DNA of 9,091 nt from Kineosporiaceae bacterium (GTDB lineage Bacteria; Actinomycetota; Actinomycetes; Actinomycetales; Angustibacteraceae): the NCBI GenBank assembly GCA_027345905.1, contig DAIETC010000217.1:1-9091 (forward strand), read 5' to 3'. Both the position numbers and the translations under genes were made by a program. Positions within the stretch are counted from its first letter, which is position 1; every line of letters starts with the position of its first letter. Under the pieces are notes generated by a model. It did no database searches, was not told the origin of the DNA, and saw only the letters and a program-made list of their open reading frames with translations. Below, one piece after another: positions 6,098 through 9,091 of the stretch.

Positions 6098-6658
6098 TCA
6101 GCGGGTTTTCGCGTACCAGACCTGCGTCTCGCCGTAGGACCGCGTGTCGTAACGGTGCAGCCCCGCGGGCCAGGTCGGCTCCGGGGTCCGGGTGCTGCGC
6201 TCGACGACCACCACCGCGTGCGCCACCAGCCAGTGGCCCGCGACCAACGACGCGAGCACCTGGCCCAGAGCCACCTCGTCCAGCGCGTACGGCGGGTCGG
6301 CCAGCACGAGGTCGAACGCCGCGCCGCCGCAGGGGCGGGCGAGCAGCCGCTCGACCCGTTGGGCGACCACCTCGCCGTGGGACAGCCCGGTCGAGTCCAG
6401 GTTGCGCCGGATCATCCGGGCCGTCGCCGGCCCCTGCTCCACCAGCAGTGCCGATCGGGCTCCCCGGCTCAGCGCCTCGATGCCAAGGGCCCCCGAGCCG
6501 GCGTACAGGTCGAGCACCCGGGTGGCGTCCAGCATCCCGTCGTGCTCGAGGCGGCTGAACAGCGCCTCGCGCACCCGGTCGCTGGTCGGCCGGGTGAGCT
6601 GGCCCGCGGGTGCCTGCAGCCGGCGCCCCCCGGCGGCCCCCGCGATGATGCGCACCAT
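6098..6658 (-). CDS. rsmD: 16S rRNA (guanine(966)-N(2))-methyltransferase RsmD
   Basis: RsmD methylates N2 of G966 in 16S rRNA with S-adenosylmethionine during assembly of the small subunit. The 186-residue protein starts MVRIIAGAAGGRRLQAP, followed by the conserved RPTSDRVREALF at 23-34. The SAM-binding motif I is VLDLYAGSGALGIEAL (48-63). The catalytic motif DPPY at 121-124 is the form expected for exocyclic-amine methyltransferases of this family. Length and motifs are complete. The ATG at 6658 fits the family N-terminus; GTG is the second codon. Nothing purine-rich precedes the ATG, but TAACCT lies 6 nt upstream, which points to a leaderless message from its own promoter in the 44-nt gap after recG. 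The recG-rsmD-coaD order is the common actinobacterial arrangement. Confidence 0.96.
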   Translation of the reverse strand: MVRIIAGAAGGRRLQAPAGQLTRPTSDRVREALFSRLEHDGMLDATRVLDLYAGSGALGIEALSRGARSALLVEQGPATARMIRRNLDSTGLSHGEVVAQRVERLLARPCGGAAFDLVLADPPYALDEVALGQVLASLVAGHWLVAHAVVVVERSTRTPEPTWPAGLHRYDTRSYGETQVWYAKTR

Positions 6659-6664
6659 GGGCGA

Positions 6665-6670
6665 AGGTTA
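6665..6670 (-). promoter_or_regulatory. Candidate -10 box of a leaderless rsmD promoter
   Basis: The minus strand reads TAACCT (TANNNT) with 6 nt (TCGCCC) before the ATG of rsmD. This places the expected transcription start on the A of the start codon. There is no Shine-Dalgarno in the gap and no recognisable -35. If real, rsmD would be transcribed separately from recG although only 44 nt separate the genes. Confidence 0.5.
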
Positions 6671-6702
6671 GGGCTGTCCGCGCCCGCGTGGGGCCTGGCA
6701 GG

Positions 6703-8907
6703 TCAGCCGCGTTCGAGGAACTGCTCGCCCTCGTCACCGACCAGCAGGTCGATGGCGGCCACCAGAGCGGGCTCAGCGTCCAGGCGCGGGTCGTCGCGGA
6801 TGACCTGGGCGGCGTCCTCGCGCGCGTCGGCGATCAGGTCCTCGTCGCGCAGCACCCGCAGCAGGCGCAACGAGGAGCGCAGCCCCGACTGCGCCGCGCC
6901 CAGGACGTCGCCCTCCTTGCGCAGCTCCAGGTCGCGGCGGGCGAGCTCGAACCCGTCGTGGCACTGCTGCACGGCGGCCAGTCGCTCGCGGGCCGCGGTG
7001 CCAGGCTCCGCGTCGGTCACCAGCAGCGCCAGACCGGGCTCACCCCCGCGTCCGACCCGTCCGCGCAGCTGGTGCAGCTGGGAGATGCCGAACCGGTCGG
7101 CGTCCAGCACCACCATGACCGTCGCGTTCGGGACGTCGACCCCGACCTCGATCACGGTGGTGGCCACCAGGACGTCGACCTGGCCGGCGGCGAACCGGCT
7201 CATCACCTGCTCGCGGACCTCGCTGGGCAGCCGGCCGTGCAACATGTCGAGGCGCAACCCCGCCAGGGCCGGCTCGCTGCGCAGCCGCTCGAGGGTGTCG
7301 AGCACGGCCGCCGGCGGACGCTGAGACTGGCCCGGCTCGTCCGGCACCAGGTCGTCCAGCCCCTGCTCGGGCCCGGTGTCGTCCGCACCGCCGATCCGCG
7401 GGCACACGACGAACCCCTGCCGCCCGGCCCGCGCCTCCTCGGCCAGCCGCTGCCAGACCCGGGCTACCCACAGCGGGTTGTCGCCGGTGACCACATGGGT
7501 GCTCGTCGGACGCCGGCCGCTGGGCAGGTCGCGCAGCGTGGAGGTCTCCAGGTCCCCGAAGACCGTCATGGCCACGGTCCGCGGGATGGGCGTCGCAGTC
7601 ATGACGAGCACGTGCGGGGGCACCGACCCCTTGGCGCGCAACAGGTCGCGCTGCTCGACCCCGAACCTGTGCTGCTCGTCGACGACGACCAGGCCGAGCT
7701 CGGCGAACTGCACGCCCTCCTGCAGCAGGGCGTGGGTGCCGATGACGATCCCGGCCTGCCCGGACGCCGCCTCCAGCAGCGCCCGCCGGCGCGCCGGCGC
7801 CGGCTGCGACCCGGTGAGCAGCGTGACCCGGGTGGCCAGGTCGTGACCGCCGAGCTGGCCGCCTTCGGCCAGGTCCCCGAGCAGCGCAGTGATCGAGCGG
7901 TGGTGCTGCATGGCCAGGACCTCGGTGGGCGCCAGCAGCGCGGCCTGCGCGCCTGCGTCCACGACGGTCAGCATCGCCCGCAGGGCCACGACCGTCTTGC
8001 CCGACCCGACCTCCCCCTGCAGCAGCCGGTGCATCGGGTGCTCGGCGGCCAGGTCGCGGGCGATCCGCTCGCCGACCGCGCGCTGGCCGTCGGTGAGTCG
8101 AAACGGCAGGCGGGCCTCGAACGCCGCGAGCAGCCCATCCGGGCGAGTGGGGCGCGCGGTGGCGGGCAGCAGCAGGCGGGCGGCCCGGCGGCGCAACAGG
8201 GCGGCCTGCAGGACGAAGGCCTCCTCGTAGCGCAGCCGGCGCCGGGCCTGCTCGGCCTGGGCCATCGACTCGGGCGCGTGCACGGCCACCAGGGCCTGGT
8301 GCAGCGGCATCAGGCCGCGCTGGGCGCGGACCTGCTCGGGCACCGGCTCGGGCAGCGGTGCCAGGCCGGCCACCAGGACCTTGGTCGCCCTCGCGATCTG
8401 CCAGGACTCCAGGCCCGCGCCCGCCGGGTAGATGGGGATCGGCGCCTGCACGAGGGTCGCGACGTCGCGGGCGTCCTCGCCGCCCTCGAACAGGTCGTAG
8501 CGGGGGTTCACCAGCTGCAACGAACCCTGGTAGCTGCCGACCTTGCCGGAGAACAGCCCCACCCGGCCGACCCGCAGCTCGTGCTCCTTCGCCTCGTGCA
8601 TCCGCCGGGCCCGGTGAAAGAACGTCAGCGCGAGCGTGCGCTGCCGGTCGCCCACCAGCACCGCCAGGATGTACCCGGGCCGGTTGGCCATCGCCCGGCC
8701 GCGGACCTCGACGACCCGGGCGAGGACGGTGACGTGCTCACCCATGGGCAGCCTGGACAGGTCGGTGAGCTCACCGCGGTGCAGGTACCGGCGCGGGTAG
8801 TGCCGCAACAGCTCGCCGACGGTGCGCAGCCCCAAGGTCTTGTGGATCCGGTTCGCGGTCGCCTTACCGATCCGGCGCTCCAGCGGGACGTCCAGCTCGA
8901 GGCTCAC
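6703..8907 (-). CDS. recG: ATP-dependent DNA helicase RecG
   Basis: RecG is a double-stranded DNA translocase that remodels stalled replication forks, Holliday junctions and R-loops. The 734-residue protein is complete. An OB-fold wedge domain lies at about 55-140 (with FHRARRMHEAKEHELRVG leading into the GKVGSYQG strand). The helicase core shows motif I GEVGSGKT (298-305), the block LLAPTEVLAMQH (324-335), the DEQH box (410-413) and motif III TATPIPRT (437-444). Motif V is ATTVIEVGVDVPNA (582-595) and motif VI HQLRGRVGR (612-620). The C-terminal RecG segment LRKEGDVLGAAQSG (662-675) is present. An insert rich in D, P and Q near 505-532 lies in the second helicase domain and is probably a surface loop. 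The start is GTG at 8907, overlapping the stop of the preceding gene as GTGA (4 nt), so translation is likely coupled to that gene. PriA and UvrB-type helicases are excluded by the wedge domain and the C-terminal signature. Confidence 0.98.
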   Translation of the reverse strand: MSLELDVPLERRIGKATANRIHKTLGLRTVGELLRHYPRRYLHRGELTDLSRLPMGEHVTVLARVVEVRGRAMANRPGYILAVLVGDRQRTLALTFFHRARRMHEAKEHELRVGRVGLFSGKVGSYQGSLQLVNPRYDLFEGGEDARDVATLVQAPIPIYPAGAGLESWQIARATKVLVAGLAPLPEPVPEQVRAQRGLMPLHQALVAVHAPESMAQAEQARRRLRYEEAFVLQAALLRRRAARLLLPATARPTRPDGLLAAFEARLPFRLTDGQRAVGERIARDLAAEHPMHRLLQGEVGSGKTVVALRAMLTVVDAGAQAALLAPTEVLAMQHHRSITALLGDLAEGGQLGGHDLATRVTLLTGSQPAPARRRALLEAASGQAGIVIGTHALLQEGVQFAELGLVVVDEQHRFGVEQRDLLRAKGSVPPHVLVMTATPIPRTVAMTVFGDLETSTLRDLPSGRRPTSTHVVTGDNPLWVARVWQRLAEEARAGRQGFVVCPRIGGADDTGPEQGLDDLVPDEPGQSQRPPAAVLDTLERLRSEPALAGLRLDMLHGRLPSEVREQVMSRFAAGQVDVLVATTVIEVGVDVPNATVMVVLDADRFGISQLHQLRGRVGRGGEPGLALLVTDAEPGTAARERLAAVQQCHDGFELARRDLELRKEGDVLGAAQSGLRSSLRLLRVLRDEDLIADAREDAAQVIRDDPRLDAEPALVAAIDLLVGDEGEQFLERG

Positions 8908-9091
8908 TCGAGGCCCAGCACGAGCAGGGACGCCGGCTGCCCGCCGTCCACGACGTGGACCTCGAGGTCCGGACGCCGGTCGCGGACCTGCGCCGCCAGC
9001 GCCTGCGCCAGGCCCAGGGCGCCCGGCGCCGCGCCGGCGACCAGCGTGAGCAGCTCGCCGCCGGCGGCCAGCATCCGGGTGGCCACCGCCA
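8904..9091 (-). CDS. C-terminal end of FakA/DAK2-domain protein (cut by window edge)
   Basis: About 62 codons are visible before the window ends. They contain the pattern GGELLTLVAGAAPG, then LEVHVVDGGQPASLLVLGLE at the C-terminus. This resembles the end of the YloV/FakA family, in which an N-terminal DAK2 kinase domain (fatty acid kinase) is followed by a C-terminal domain ending in a GGQP-x-YxxxxGxE motif. The Tyr position is Ser-Leu here. This family commonly lies directly upstream of recG in Gram-positive bacteria, which supports the call. The kinase domain lies outside the window, so activity cannot be judged. An in-frame GTG at 9086 is internal and should not be taken as the start. The stop overlaps the recG start codon. 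Confidence 0.75.
   Translation of the reverse strand, partial: AVATRMLAAGGELLTLVAGAAPGALGLAQALAAQVRDRRPDLEVHVVDGGQPASLLVLGLE

Noticed and set aside
5993..7324. A 443-codon plus-strand frame opposite rsmD and recG, with an AGGAGG at 6015-6020
   Set aside because: The translation is low in complexity and has no recognisable family. The AGGAGG is not followed by a start codon at a useful distance. It is a shadow of the minus-strand genes.
1..9091. Mobile element, CRISPR array, defence system, tRNA or riboswitch
   Set aside because: I looked for direct and terminal repeats, spaced repeats, transposase or nuclease motifs and cloverleaf-type sequence and found none. All coding capacity is taken by conserved housekeeping genes, and base composition looks uniform by eye.

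Overview
This window looks like ordinary chromosomal core DNA from a very high-GC actinobacterium. By eye GC is above 70%, with a strong G/C bias at third codon positions. Every gene I can support lies on the minus strand, so gene order is read from high to low coordinates. The order is: C-terminal end of a FakA/DAK2-domain kinase-type protein, recG, rsmD, coaD, a SepIVA-like coiled-coil septation protein, yceD (DUF177), rpmF, rnc, mutM, acyP, and the N-terminal half of smc. This order and the protein sequences fit Actinomycetia. The SepIVA-type gene next to yceD is a particularly actinobacterial sign. I cannot name a genus.

Layout. At 8904-9091 the last ~62 codons of the DAK2 protein overlap the recG start by 4 nt. 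recG occupies 6703-8907 and rsmD 6098-6658. A 160-nt spacer (5938-6097) holds only a modest hairpin and a candidate coaD promoter. coaD is at 5449-5937 and the SepIVA-like gene at 4898-5419. A 79-nt spacer with a candidate promoter follows. Then comes a tightly packed block with gaps of about 1, 11, 4 and 4 nt or less: yceD (4135-4818 or a shorter form), rpmF (3939-4133), rnc (3214-3927), mutM (2341-3210) and acyP (2028-2336). smc (1-1990) runs off the left edge in its hinge domain. No stretch longer than 160 nt lacks a gene.

How the genes fit together. recG handles replication-fork and recombination intermediates, and mutM repairs oxidised guanine. rsmD, yceD, rpmF and rnc concern ribosomal RNA and large-subunit biogenesis. 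coaD makes coenzyme A, the SepIVA-like protein probably acts at the septum, and smc organises the chromosome. They form a conserved housekeeping cluster rather than a single pathway.

I saw no mobile element, CRISPR array, RNA gene or defence system, and nothing I would call an undescribed system. The observations most worth checking are about gene starts. rsmD and coaD each have a TANNNT box 6-7 nt before the start codon and little or no Shine-Dalgarno sequence, which suggests leaderless transcripts. yceD lacks a convincing standard start codon where its homology begins, but has an ATC codon well placed after a GGGAG sequence.
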